In this document: positions 44,721 through 57,800 of the stretch, one piece after another
Layout: each line of letters opens with the position of its first letter
How positions within the stretch are numbered: the first letter of the stretch is position 1
Assembly (NCBI GenBank): GCA_014607495.2
Contig: CP053161.1
Location: forward strand, 11,045,115-11,109,114
Origin: Carposina sasakii
Taxonomy: Eukaryota; Arthropoda; Insecta; Lepidoptera; Carposinidae
Reading direction: 5' to 3'
Length of the DNA: 64,000 bases
Notes under the pieces: model-generated
Seen by the model: only the letters and a program-made list of their open reading frames with translations
Told to the model about the DNA's origin: nothing
The model's database searches: none
Made by a program: the position numbers and the translations under genes

Positions 44721-45393
44721 TGTTTGTATCAAATTTTATTTGTAACTAAATGGTTTGAATGTGTCAGCATGTGAAATCATGACAAAATATTTGAAAATAC
44801 ATTAAATGTTTTAGAAAATAAATATGTTTTTTTCATACCTTTCTGACTGACCGTTATCCCTAACTGAAAATTGATATGATATGATTTTACTGATAAGAGA
44901 TCGATCTCTCATTATTAAAAATATGTTTTGCCTACCCTGTTTTTTTTACACTGTCTTTTTTTTCTCCTCTGTGCACATGTGTTTTATCTATTCTATGATA
45001 TGTCTTTTTATTTTATTTTTGTTCGGGTTAGCTGGAAAAGATCTCTTATAGAGATAAGCTCGCCTTTGTACAATATTTATTTTAATTGTGTTATTTTTTA
45101 TTTATGTGTGTGTACAATAAAGAAGGAAAGAAGAAGACGTTTTATGTTTTTCATTATGTATGGAATTATATTTATTATAATTGCAAAGTTTTCAATGTGT
45201 TTTTCCTAAATTTTGCGTGAATCGATTCATCAGCTTGCGATTAAACACAATAGATACTGTTTTATCATGAAGAGTCGCATCCCTACATTGAATTTTATTT
45301 TTCTTTTTAACCGCATTTGCCAAGGGTAGGCAAAGATCATTCAGTCAATTTTATTATCTTCCTATAATATAATATCCTACCCCGCACAATTTG

Positions 45394-46274
45394 TCTACAC
45401 TAATATTATAAAGAGGAAAACTTTGTTTGTTTGGTTGTAATGAATAGGCTCAAAAACTACTGGACCGATTTCAAAAATTCTTTCACCGTTAGAATCCTTA
45501 TTGGACCTGGATGAACATAGGCTATAAGAATTTCCCGATATTCCCACGGGAAGGCGACCAACGGGAATTCTATATTTTTTACGAAAACCGCTATACATAT
45601 GAAGCTGAAATCGGGCATATATGTTCATTGGGGACAGCGAGGGAGGACTAAAAACGGATTTCCCGAAATTCCCACGGGAAGGGGACAAACGGGAATTCAT
45701 AGTTTTTACGAAACCGCTATACATTGAAGCTGAAATCGGGCATATATGTTCATTGGGGACAGCGAGGGAGGACTAAAAACGGAGAAATTCCCACGGAGGG
45801 GACAAACGGGAATTCATAGTTTTTACGAAAACCGCTATACATATGAAGCTGAAATCGGGCATATATGTTCATTGGGGACAGCGAGGGAGGACTAAAAAAC
45901 GGATTTCCCGAAATTCCCACGGGAAGGGGACAAACGGGAATTCATAGTTTTTACGAAAACCGCTATACATATGAAGCTGAAATTGGGCATATAATATGTT
46001 CATTAGGGACTGCGAGGCTAGAACGGATTTCCCATTCCCACGAAGGAGACCAACGGAAGGGAATTATTTATTTTTTACGAAAACGGTAAACATGTGAATC
46101 TGAAGTGAGCATATATGTTTATTATTTCCCGAAATTCCCACGGGAAGGGGACAAACGTGAATTAATTTTTTACGACAACCGCGATAACATATAGGCTACT
46201 TTTTACACTTAACATATAGGCTACTTTTTATTTTTTCTGTAGTCCACGCGGACGGAGTCGCGGGCGTCCACTAG
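45394..46274 (+). mobile_element. Non-autonomous Helitron with inner tandem repeats
   Basis: Starts TCTACACTAATATTATAAAG and ends GAGTCGCGGGCGTCCACTAG followed by T, the same 3' hairpin end as the Helitron at 17325-18405. Between about 45540 and 46160 a unit of about 115-125 bp (CCCGAAATTCCCACGGGAAG ... GGGCATATATGTTCATTGGG) is repeated about five times with decay. Confidence 0.75.
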
Positions 46275-46795
46275 TATTATATAAATAGGCAAATCGGGAA
46301 AAATCTTGTTTGTTCTTTTCTTCATTTATTATAATAACATTCAACATAAAACTGAAATCATGTACAAAAGACGTTGACTATGGTTGCATGGACATAGTTT
46401 ACCTTTCCTTCGAGATAAAATTAACAAAACAAAAAAAAATCAAATTCACAAAAAATCACAACGATTCGACGGGAAAAGCTGGAAGGGAGCGGGCGATTTT
46501 CCCGTCGTTTCCATTCATCACCATCATCATTATCATCCCATAAATTCATAAATCATTTACTAAAGACAATGGCTGTATGGGCTTAGTTCCCCTTGCCTTT
46601 CCTTCGGGATAAACTAAAAAAAAAAAAAAAATCACAACAAAACTATCCCTTGCCTTTCCTTCAGGATAAACTAAAAAAAAAAAACAACAAAATCTGTGAA
46701 AACTGAAAATTAATCGCCGTAGAATATTGAGAATATTCAAAGATTTTTCCATTACTATTTATCAAAATCCGCAAACAAATAAACGTCAGCGAAAT

Positions 46796-49445
46796 ATGAA
46801 CGAAAAGCGTAATATAAAACATAAAAGAAAAAAGCAGGACGATAGTAAATATTCGAATAAAAGAAAACATTCAAGGCGATACAGTGTAAGTTATACAAAT
46901 TATTATTTTATTGTGTACTAGCCTAGCGCTGTATAATTTTGATAATTGAACGTAAACTCGAAGATCGTAGCCGCCGTGGTACCTACAGGAGTTGAGGTGA
47001 GACCATAGAACAATGAGTCACACTCACTCTCACTATTACATATTTAAAGTTAATGGAATAGAAATATGACCTAGTTAATTTTGGTGTGTTGATTTTTAGA
47101 CATCCAGTTCTTCCAGTAGTTCAGATTCTGATAGAAGAGAAGATAAAAGAAAGGAGCTATATAGAAGACACAGTGTAAGTATAAATAACATAATGAATTT
47201 TTATCATCCATATCTTATTTATCATTATTGCTTTCTATTGTGGCTGTTTGTGTATGTGGAACTATGAAATAAAAAGATATTCTATTTTATTATGAAATCA
47301 TTTCAGTCATCCAGTAATTCAGGATCTGATCAGTGGGTAGAAAAAGTGATTGAACCAAAAGAGAGTAATGTGAATCGTGAGGATTGGATGTCCATGACAG
47401 GTATGCTGAAAACATATACAAGAAATGAAATCAAACCCAAAGAAAAAATAGAAAAGAAACATATTGATTCCTATAATCCTGCAACTTGCAGCAGAGAGCT
47501 AAATCCATATTGGAAGGATGGAGGGACAGGTTTACCTCAAACACCAGAAGAATTTCGCAAATCAAGGAAGTTCATAGCACCTGCTGATGATGATGATTAT
47601 TACACAAAAAAAAGTTCTCAATTGAATCGGCCACTTAAAAGTTATAGTAGTGAATCTTCTAAAACTCAAAGTACATATTCTAGGAAATCTCATAATTGGA
47701 AAAAAGATGACAATAGTAAAAGACAATATGAAAGTACAGATAAAACTATCAATAAAGAATCCTCAATAGAAGAGCAAAATCTGCAGGCACCTGTCACTAA
47801 CTATGTAACATCATCTAATGTCCAACAAAAAGACAACTGTTTTCTCACTGATGAACAAATGAATAAATTAGGAGCCAAAATTGTGAAAGCTGAAATAATG
47901 GGGAACACTAAACTTGTTGAAGAACTAAATGCTAAACTTAAAGCAGCAAGAGAATATAGGAAACTCAATCCCGATGCGGCAAAAGATGATGGAATTATGC
48001 TCATGGCTACAAATAGTGCTGGCATGAGCAGACCCTTGACCCAGTCCACAGTAGGAGATGCCAGAAGTAAAGGAGGCAAGAAAAAGGCTGATACACATGC
48101 TGCAAAGGAAAGAATTAAGTACTTTGCTGAAGATGATAAATACAATCTAAAAGAAATGGTAAAGTATTTTAAGTTTTTATGCAATAAACAGTTACAAAAT
48201 CTAATATAGGTCTTGTCTGGTGCTCTACTGGAAATATGAAAGTAATTTTAATCTATTCCTTAATTACTTTTATTGTTTTAAATTTTTATAATTTAATTCT
48301 TGCACAAAAAATTTATGATAACAATTTCAATTGATTTTATTTCTTTCAGTTTGAAAATGAAAAATATGGTAACAACTATGATGATGAAGCACAGCTTGCA
48401 AAAGTTATTTCAAAGCATAAAAATCTAAATGATGATCTCGAAGATATCTTTACTGATGAGATTTCCAAAAACAGAAGCTCAGCTAAAGATGATGAAACAG
48501 AAAAACAGAGAGCAATCAAACAACATGTTAAAATGGAGAAGTCATTGGAAGGATGTGAATTCTGCGTTGATTCTAAGAGGATGGTTAAACATCTTATGGT
48601 CAGTTGTGGTAGCAGAGTATATTTAGCTTTACCTGGAAAGCAGTCTTTAGTAGAAGAACAATGTATTATAACTACCATTCAGCATGCAACATGTGTCACA
48701 GCTGTTGATGAAGATGTCTGGGAAGAAATAATGGTATAAAAGTTACCTATTGTGTGTTTTTTAATTCATGTTGTTGTATGTAATATTAATCCCATATTTT
48801 TATTTTCAGAACTACAGAAGAATTCTAACACAATATTTCAACTCAAAAGGCAAAGATGTAGTATTCTTTGAAACAGCTATAAGATTGGATAAATATCCCC
48901 ACATGGTTATAAACTGTGTGCCTCTACCTAGAGATGTGGGTGATGTGGCTGCAATCTATTTCAAAAAAGCACTACAGGAAAGTGAAACTGAATGGTCTAT
49001 GAATAAAAAAGTTGTTGAGCTGAAAGGCAAGAATATTAGAAAAGGCATACCAAAAGGCTTGCCATACTTTTGGATAGATTTTGCCATGGATCCAGGGTTT
49101 GCTCATGTTATTGAAGATCAGCACTTATTTCCCAGAACATTTGCCGAGGTAAATTATTTATATTTTTGTTTATTTCTTGCATCTTTTATTGAACATTTGG
49201 TTATTGTATGTTACAGCTGGTTATTGTATGTTATCATGCATCATACTCGTAACATAGCATAATCAAGTCTTATATACTTACTTATAAACCTGTATTTTCT
49301 TTTTCAGCAAGTCATTGCAGGAATATTAGATTTAGATCACAACTTATGGAAAAATCCCCGGAAAGAATATGGTGACTTACAACGCAAGAAAATTTTGGAT
49401 TTCACAAAACAATTTAAACCATTTGATACTATTGCAAAAAAATGA
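46796..49445 (+). CDS. CWF19L2: CWF19-like protein 2 (CwfJ family, splicing-associated)
   Basis: Homologue of yeast Cwf19/Drn1-type proteins that associate with the late spliceosome and assist lariat debranching. Six exons: 46796-46885, 47100-47174, 47307-48158, 48350-48733, 48810-49148, 49308-49445, giving 625 aa with matching phases. The N-terminus is Lys/Arg and Ser rich (KHKRKKQDDSKYSNKRKHS, then an S run). The centre carries NPYWKDGGTGLPQTPEEFR and KLNPDAAKDDGIML, both typical of the family. The C-terminal CwfJ_C_1 domain has the CEFC zinc-type pair and the HIT-like IITTIQHATC, and CwfJ_C_2 includes GIPKGLPYFWIDF and ends at FKPFDTIAKK. Human CWF19L2 is longer, mostly in the disordered N-terminus. 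The ATG at 46796 is the first in frame in its exon. AATAAA at 49464-49469 lies 19 bases after the stop. Confidence 0.95.
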
Positions 49446-50249
49446 TATTTAGCCAGTAAGGATAATAAATAACAGCTGTACATAGTTTTGTACACAGATA
49501 TTTTGTAGAAATGTGAACTTTGTTTTATTTTACACATTTGCGGCGTCATATATCAGGGAGACCCAGTCTGAAGCAGCAGCAGGCACAACACTAGAAATAC
49601 GCTCACTTGGAGTCATCGTATGACATCGAGCCTTTAGCCGTTGAGACGGCGGAAGCCAATGCTTCATTTCATCCAAAGTCTGGAGATGGCTGAGGGAGAT
49701 TGGCGGTGATCACCACTCTGAACAATTATTAAGGCGCCAGATTTCCAAAACCGAAAAAAGTGACCTATACAGGAATAACCCATAGGAATTTTAAATAACC
49801 AACAAACAGATTATATCCAAAAAACCTTATATTTAAAACATTTTATAAAAAAAATAAAAGACTACACAGGTAAATGTTATATGTATCTAGCTATAAAAAA
49901 TAATCAGATAGGACATTATTGCATTATACATATAGGAAAATGATTACAATTCAAATTATTATTTCACTTGACAAACTTAATTTGAAAACGTTTTATTATG
50001 AGTCAATCTTACAGCTATTTTGGTAAACCAATATAGATAAACAGAACATAAAATAGTTGGAAATATAACTGAAAGTGAAACTAAAATAGTCAGCCTATAA
50101 TAATAAATCGCTCCACCTAACAACAGTCCAAAAATATAAACTTATAAAGCATGAAGTTATATATAAACTCAACATATCTATCTGTTATTCCTCTATTTTA
50201 TGGACGTATCTCTAAGTGATAAAACAATTTACATCTATTTCTCTCGCAC

Positions 50250-50570
50250 TTCCCTACTAGAGAGTATTTAGTGTTCTGCACCCGCATGCTGAATTTGGTG
50301 AGAGTGAGATGTCTCACTTTTAAACATCAAATCCACATAGCTAAGTAATTAATAACTAGACTAGGCAAGTGTTTCTACTTGGTGTGTAAAAAGGGATTGC
50401 AAACCACTTCTATCCCTGAACGATTGTCTATTCATTTTTTACATGCAAAGTACATACTTAGTTTATCTAGTTATTAATAGCTCTGTGAATTTGACGTTTA
50501 AAAGTGAGACATCTCGCTCACACCAAATTCATCATGCGGCTGTGCTTCTCTAGTTAGACAGGGATGTTGA
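50250..50570. mobile_element. Fold-back MITE
   Basis: CCGCATGCTGAATTTGGTGA and GAGATGTCTCACTTTTAAAC at the left face GTTTAAAAGTGAGACATCTC and CACCAAATTCATCATGCGG at the right; the outer parts CTACTAGAGA/TCTCTAGTTAG pair less well. The spacer is about 100 bp. Confidence 0.65.
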
Positions 50571-51873
50571 CCCCATAGGAATAATAGATTGATGTTAAAT
50601 AGGTATTTTGAAAGCGGCCTCCCTCCAGGCTTCTATACATAACTCGTACTTCATGGACTGTTGTCATATGCCATATCATATATTGTGGCTTATTGCTAAA
50701 CGGCCTATAAGTTTTTGAAAAAGAAAATATTATTTTTTTGTAAGGAAAAATTTCTACAAATCTTATGACCAGATTAATGGCGTGTTTTCTCCCGAATTTA
50801 ATTATAAAATTGACAATTATTTTAGGAAGACATCAAAACTAAATCATAAATGTACTATCACTGTTAAATCGAATACACAATTAAACCTATTTATAAAAAT
50901 AAATAAAATAGTAAGTAGCCACTTACCTATGTATGTAAAACTAGGAACAGCTATAAAATGCATATTTGAGCATCGAAATTTATCACTTTATACATTGATA
51001 TCTTCTTAAGATTGAACTAACCAACCATCTTTACTAAAATTTACTATAGGTAAATTTACATAGAAATTCATAACAATAAATTATTTCGTGCTAATCTAAA
51101 TTCCTTGTACATACATATCCAATTAAGGAACTCCCAATAGCCACAGATAATTTAAAAAAAATCAGCAATGCTATGTTTCAATTTCCAAGGAGGGTTGGCG
51201 TCAGGCAGGCTAAACTAATCGTGTCATATTAATATGACATTATCTCTACCGAGAAACAATTTACTGTTTAGTTAGCACCATTACAAATTATCCTCATCTT
51301 ATTCAACACGTAAGTATATACAACAGCAATAAGAGATCCCTTTGGACACATCCAATCACATACAAATTGAGATATTTATTTACATAATTATTTTGTCATC
51401 TGGTAAAAATGGCACCCATTCTGCCAAAGAATATAAAGGACCACAAGGAGAAGAGCCACAAAACTTACCCTCTTTTAAAAATACATCTTTCTGGTCCAAT
51501 TTCAGTTATTTAAGGTTTCGTCTGAATATAAAAATCTTCGAAGTACCAGTGCTTACATAAAAAACACAAAATTACGGCAATTTTGCTACATTTTTAATAC
51601 ATACTTAACACATGCGGCTGTGTTCTCGAAACGGATCATCAAGGAGGTCCCACAGCTACATTTAAAAGTTTTTCTTAAAAGAGGGTAAACGAACATTGTG
51701 AGCTAACGTTGGTCATTACTTTCAACATAGCTCATAGTTTTCGAACACATTTACTAAGAAAAATAATGTATATTTTTTATTTACAAGTATTGCATGCCAT
51801 AACTGTTTAGGTAAACGGTAGAAGCGTACTCTATAAAATAATGTTTTCGTAATAAGTACGTATTTCATCATCA

Positions 51874-52190
51874 TCATTTACAGCCCTGAGAAGTCCACTG
51901 TTGGACATAGGCCTCCCCCAACAACCTCCACTCCGACCGGTCGGAAGCCGCCTGCATCCAGCCGACGCCCGCGACCTTGGCCAGGTCGTCCGCCCACCTC
52001 GCGGGTGGCCTTTCCACGCTGCGCTTGCCGATACGTGGTATCCACTCTAGAACTTTCCGACTCCATCGGCCATCAGTTCTTCGAGCTATGTGCCCTGCCC
52101 ATTGCCACTTCAGCTTGCTTGACCGTTGAGCTATGTCGGTGATCTTTGTACGTCTGCGGATCTCCTCATTTCTGATTCGATCACGCTTAT
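51874..52190 (-). mobile_element. RTE-clade LINE, 5'-truncated ORF end
   Basis: The complement reads without a stop from about 52190 to the TGA at 51874: RIRNEEIRRRTKITDIAQRS, KLKWQWAGHIARRTDGRW, RPPARWADDLAKVAG, then GEAYVQQWTSQGCK. This is the C-terminal end of a lepidopteran RTE-type reverse transcriptase protein, followed by the ATGATGATGATG tail. No in-frame ATG begins it; the 5' end is lost. Confidence 0.85.
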
Positions 52191-52751
52191 TTATAAGTAC
52201 TTATTCATAAGTATATAAAAATATATTTTTGGTACTAATCCAATGAAACTAGGTTCTAAAAAGAGTTATTTCGAGATTAGTTTTACTTGTAGTACAATAG
52301 CGTCTCATAATTTCGCCGAGTCATGCTGGACCACTCCTGTATGTATGTATGTATAACTATTTTTTGTAAAAGTGTAGTAATCTATTACTATAGAATTAGT
52401 ACGGATATTCTTTTTTCTATTTAATATACTTTTATGATCCTTCTGGCTGTATGTAGCAGTCCTAGCAGCTGGTTAGAACCAACCAGAAAAAAAGTCGTAT
52501 AGCCTTAGCAAAGCAAAAATATTGACAAACATAAAACTAATAAAGCATAGATAACAGCTTGGGCACATTTGTAACGAAAAAAAAACCATTAGAGCGCATA
52601 CATTTCTATAAGTAGACAGTTTAAAAAGTATTTACTATGTTTTCTAAAATTATCTTACAATATGCATGTATATTTATACACTATTTTAGGCGTAATGACC
52701 AAAACGACCATAAAATAGGCCCATTCATTTAATACAATTTGGTTTAGTATT

Positions 52752-52970
52752 CATACAGGGTGTAACAAAAGGGGTATGTTAATGTTATGAAAATAGCCCA
52801 GTATTGAGAAACTATGTACAAAATTTCAAATCGAAATCCAATGTTTATGTAATCCTGAAACATATACATGTGATTTCGAGTCTTTATTCTTGTGGACAGG
52901 TTCTGCTGTGGGTTAATTTGACAGCATTTCGAGTAACATACCCCTTCTTTTACACTCTGTATCTGTATCC
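52752..52970. mobile_element. MITE with ACAGGGTGTAACAAAA ends
   Basis: CATACAGGGTGTAACAAAAG at the left and CTTCTTTTACACTCTGTATC at the right. Relative of 20484-20758, more decayed. Confidence 0.6.
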
Positions 52971-53107
52971 CATTTATTAGAATTATAAATCATCTGTCAC
53001 AGATGTTAATAGGCTATTATTTATGATGATAAATATAAATAATTATTCATATTCGATTATAATCTATGTTATATGTAAAAGCAGAGTGGTGGGAAAATTA
53101 CATAATG

Positions 53108-53250
53108 TGGTAAATTCTGACTCACACGTAAACATAAAATTAGTCCTACATGTACCTTTCTGTCTCAGCCATTTATGCTAAGTATAGAGAGGGACTGACT
53201 TTACTAGTTTTAAGTTTACATTTAACTGTGACGGTCAGAAACTACTATAA
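53108..53250. mobile_element. Fold-back MITE, GTCACAC family (short copy)
   Basis: ATTCTGACTCACACGTAAAC at the left and AACTGTGACGGTCAGAA at the right, with TTTCTGTCTCAGCCATTTAT shared with 4762-4928. Confidence 0.6.
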
Positions 53251-54369
53251 TTTCACAATAATATAAATAAAAATTTCTAAATGATGTCTTTCAAATTGTG
53301 CGTTTTGTTTTGATTGACACATTCATTTACCTAACCTTTACGAAATGTCATATCAGCCTTTCGTATACGTTTCTGTGGCCTTTCGAGATTTAACTAAACA
53401 GTGCATTAACCTAAAATAACCTAGTATTATTTAGTAGAAAGTAGATTCGTTACAGAGACATGCACTGAGCAAATCATTCGTTGTATTGATTGCTTAATTG
53501 GGACGAGGATAATAATCTCCATCATTACGTATAAAATAATTAAGCATTAATAGAAATAAAGGTATTAATATTTAACTAATTATAACACAAAATAAATTGT
53601 TCATAAATTTTACTACACAGTGCAAGATAGACCAGCATCTTGAGCCATTAGTAAGTTTTGATCATAAATGGGCAGTATTAAATCACTGAAAAATTACAAA
53701 ACGATCATCTACAATCATAACAAACCGAACTATTTTTATTGTTCGAGAGCTCTATTTCATATTTTTTATCAAACGCAACGTCCATTTGGTGCAACAATGA
53801 CATAAATACAAAAATTTGAAACCTACGAAATAGCAGAAAAATCCTACCGTAAAATTAATATGCAGAATAATAGTTTGCATTATTTTTGCAGTTATGTCAA
53901 TGTAGCACTAAATGAGCGACAAGCAAATTGATTTATAACAAAAACTGTCATTTTGTTTCACAGTTCACTGTCAAATTAACAAAATCAGCAAAATATCAAT
54001 ATAATAATAAAATACTGTTGGCAGTAGTTGGTAAAATTGAGATTACAAGATTCGCATTTGCATGTAATTCCTAACATTAAAATCAAATACCTTATAATAA
54101 TAATGACATAGTCAAAACGAATATAAACATTTGGTATAGCTTAGAACAAAATTAAGCTGGACACATGCAACTGTCATGTATTGTATATGTAATGAGAACA
54201 ACGTTGCATGTAAGTACAGTTGTTCAAGATTAATAATGGATATTGAAAAAGATCGAAAATAATCGCACAACACTGCAAAAACAATTTTCAAAAGCAATTT
54301 AGTCTTTAAAATACTTCTAAACTCCTTTTATCTAAAGGATAAAGGATCTATCTAAAAGGATATCTATGA

Positions 54370-54564
54370 TTGGAGAGAATGCATGAAGGTAGTGAGCGAG
54401 AGGTAATGAGTCCTAGAGAGATACGGAAGTTAGAAATGTCAGTTGAAGAAAAAAAAGAAGACGTACGTCGGAAGATAAACGTAGCAAAAAGATGTAAAGA
54501 ATTAATTTTAAAGAAATATAGGCGAGAAAATCAGCTTTTCAATCTTTCGTTTCTACAGTTATAC
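54370..54564 (+). CDS. Short Lys/Glu-rich open frame, doubtful
   Basis: A 64-residue frame starting MERMHEGSEREVMSPREIRK, with alternating charges that suggest a coiled coil (KKEDVRRKINVAKRCKELIL). Its composition is more protein-like than the AT-rich surroundings. No family was recognised, and it could be a relic of a mobile element exon. A non-ATG or spliced origin cannot be excluded. Confidence 0.2.
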
Positions 54565-54726
54565 TAAGAAAGGAAATTAGCAAGCAAATTTAAGTAAGTA
54601 CATGTCCATTATTTACCTTGTTTACCTGTACTCCACCTTGAAATGCAACAGATTACATCATACAAAACATTGCAGTCTACACAACACGCTCTAAATTCCA
54701 CGAAATTTGTTCAAGCACATTTAGGG

Positions 54727-54848
54727 CTAATTTTACAAACGTCAGATAGCTGAAGAATAACGTCATTGCTGTCTTTATCGTGATGAAGTTTCAGACAAAG
54801 ACAACATCAACTTTATTCCTCAGATAGGCTATTAATGAAAAATCAGCC
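54727..54848. mobile_element. Palindromic MITE, GATAGC...AACATCAAC family
   Basis: GGGCTAATTTTACAAACGTC and GATAGCTGAAGAATAA at the left face TTTATTCCTCAGATAGGC at the right. It ends only 30 bases beyond the stop codon of the WD40 gene, so it lies in its 3' UTR. Confidence 0.65.
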
Positions 54849-54878
54849 CTTAACAAAATCAGTCTAAGGTATAAAACG

Positions 54879-57800
54879 CTACGTGTTAGGTTTCATGACG
54901 TTCATAATGTGCACATGGCCGGGGTCGTCGATGGTGACGAAGCACGAGAATTTGTCGTCGTGGACAAGTCTCTTCGCGTTTATACCCGACAGCTTGATGC
55001 ACGCGAGGATGTCTTTGCGTTTTGAGCCCTCTTTGTACCTGTGGGTAGTTCAAATTAATGTATGACTCTGTAGTCAGACATCAGTATGTTCGCTTTTCTA
55101 AATACCACATTGTAAAGCTAGAAGTAATTTATTTCCAAGCCATGTTATCCACTCGCGAATTTTCTGATATAAATAAATATTATAAGAAACACGTTTTTAA
55201 AAGCCGCTTCCGTTACTTTAAATCAGTAATAGTCCCTCGGTGAATCTAGTTTGCTCAAAAATCTCTGATATCTGAACTGTCCCCTATTCACTTTCTATAT
55301 ATCTATTCTTCTTTTATCTATCTTTAAGTAAGTATCTATCTTCTATAAGTACATAAAACAAAACTGTAACTGATCGCTGTTTGTGTATGCTAATCTCAGA
55401 AACGGCTGACAGATTTGGATGCAATGCACTTAACATTTAGTTTTTTTTTGTTTATAGCGAACAATACTGCAGTCTACGCGGGCTAAGTCACCGGCGTCCA
55501 CTAGCACATTAAACATACTCACGTCTTCTTCCTCCAAAGGCTTTTCCAGCAGTCGGCGGCCGGCGTGCCGTTGCCGAAGAAGTAGTTGTGTTGTGTCAGA
55601 GTTAACGTGCTGAGTTGTGCGGTTAGTTCTGTGCGCGGCTCGTGCGGACTTGCTAACGGGGTTACTGCGTTCCAACCCGCCCTGAACATGTATAGGTGAT
55701 TTAATTTTGTGATACTTGTAGAACTATTTTTTGATTAAATTAGTTATTTTTAGGTCGAAGCTCAAATAGTCAAAATAAACAACAAGATCCTGATATACAA
55801 GATCCGACAGCCTATCTGGACCCATGGCATTGAATTATGCGCGAAGCCTGCAACTCCGATGTTATGATCATACAAACATTCGCAAAACTACATCCTACGA
55901 CAGATATCCAATGCCTCAAAAACAGCGGAGTTGCACGAGCTCCTTAACGTTTCTATGGTCAAAGACGTATTCAGTCGCTGTGATGACAACTATGGCTCAA
56001 GATTACTAAGGCACCCAAATCAGCTTGCGATATCTTTGACAGCTAGAGGGACCCGGCTGTATAAATGGGAGTAACCACAGAATGGAGGGGATGGACTTTG
56101 CTCATTCATAACATACTATGCACATCAAAACAAAACAGCTTATGGTCATACTTGACTGATCGCATGATTATTTAAAAAATATTGAATTGTATCAGGCGTC
56201 ACTATTCGGAAGTTCAAATCTCTATTGAGGGATCGCCCACCACGGGCCCTATACCCTCCGCTTCTTCTCGTTGCGACTGTAGTGTCTTGTGTTCGTGATC
56301 ATGAGTCGGCAGATCCGAGGGTCAGCGGAGGGTATAGGGCCCGGTGGTGGGCGATCCCTCAATAGATATTTAAAAAAGTAATTGTTAGTTCCAAACTCAC
56401 ACTAAGCCCACACCAGTATGTCTCGGTACAAAGATGTAAAGAGAGTGGTTAGCAGCGCCTCATAGTCCGAAAATTATAATGGGTCACCAAACCGCCTGCC
56501 CAGCGTGGTGACTATGGGCGAAAACCCCGTTATGGCAGCAGCCTTATGGCATGCCCAGGAAGAGGCCTTCATCCAGCAGTAGACTGCAACAGGCTGATGG
56601 CAATATACTCATCACTATTTCGAAGTAAATTTTGTACTATAAATCCCTTACCTCCAATAGCTCTTGTTGCTCCTATTCTGCATCATATAGCTAACGTTCC
56701 ACCAGACGATCTCGGAGGCCATTGTCATAAGCACTAACGGTAGATCGTCATCGCCGGACGGCTGTCCGGTGGGCGAGTGTACGGCCGACCGGAATAACCG
56801 GTCCGGCACGGGAGAAAACCCGCAGTACTGCACTTTGGACTTGTGGTGCTTTAGCAGCATGAATTGACGCTTGCCTGGCACGTTCCATAGCTGGAAAGAT
56901 TGTCTATGGTTAGAAATAATAAGCATTGATTTACAATTGCTAGACATAAATAATGTCATACAAAAATGAATACATACATATAATATAATCACGCCTTTAT
57001 CCCTTACGGGGTAGGCAGAGCACCAAGGGCCGATAGAACCACATGGTGCCACTTCTGACCAATTTTGAGGGTATAGTTCAGATGTACAAGTTCGGTTAGT
57101 AGTGACAGGTGGTCAACCCATCGCCTGTTTTGTAGGCGAACCTCAAAACAGGCCCTCAACCAAGACCCTCTTGTCCCTCTACTGACTTGTACAGTATGCA
57201 CGGGAAGAGAAGCAGCTGTAGTATTATACTTTTTTTTTTCACTCCCAGAGCAGCATAGAAGAATGAATATCATGGTTTTAAACATTTTCCGTCTTATTAC
57301 AAAATAATTCATAAATTGTTTAAGCTAGACATTGCCTAAGTTTGAAACAGTGTCCAACTTTAGACGCGGTTTTGTTAAAACACCGCTTATGTACTTATGC
57401 ATTATTCATAAGCACAATGTGAGATGGCCACTGGCCAAACATCTTCTCATTACTTAAGTGACAGACGCGAAGTAAGGGGTCAATGTACGAATTCCTTTAC
57501 AATCTGCGTCCGTACTGGATATGGTAATTAACTCTTAGTATTACTTTATATGTAGGTAATAATCTTACAATAACGTCCCCGGAGTCAAGCCCCAGAGCTA
57601 ACATGAGTCCGTCGCTGGTGAGAGCACACGATATTATCTCGTTGCTCAGTTTGCACATTTTCGTCTGGTGCACATCTATTTTGGGATCTTCTCTTATCTC
57701 GAAGGTCTGTAATAAAATTCATGAATATTAAAATCTAATTATCTAAATCAGTGGTTCCCAAAGTGGTCTAGGTGGACCTCCAGGGGTCCCAGGAGACTCG

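Larger units (their letters stand above)
43970..46795. other. Intergenic stretch between divergent Cdc20 and CWF19L2
   Basis: No coding exon was seen. It holds Cdc20 upstream DNA with TATCGATT (44202-44209) and TATCGATT (44266-44273), which resemble the DREF site TATCGATA of insect proliferation genes, the dispersed repeat 44490-44720, and a Helitron (45394-46274). The bases 46600-46690 have two copies of CCTTGCCTTTCCTTC followed by A runs. Confidence 0.45.
49446..54878. other. Intergenic stretch between CWF19L2 and the WD40 gene
   Basis: Holds a fold-back element (50250-50570), an RTE LINE fragment (51874-52190), two MITEs (52752-52970 and 53108-53250) and a MITE at the 3' edge of the WD40 gene (54727-54848). 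Bases 54370-54564 form a Lys/Glu-rich open frame. Otherwise AT-rich and without recognised genes. Confidence 0.5.
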
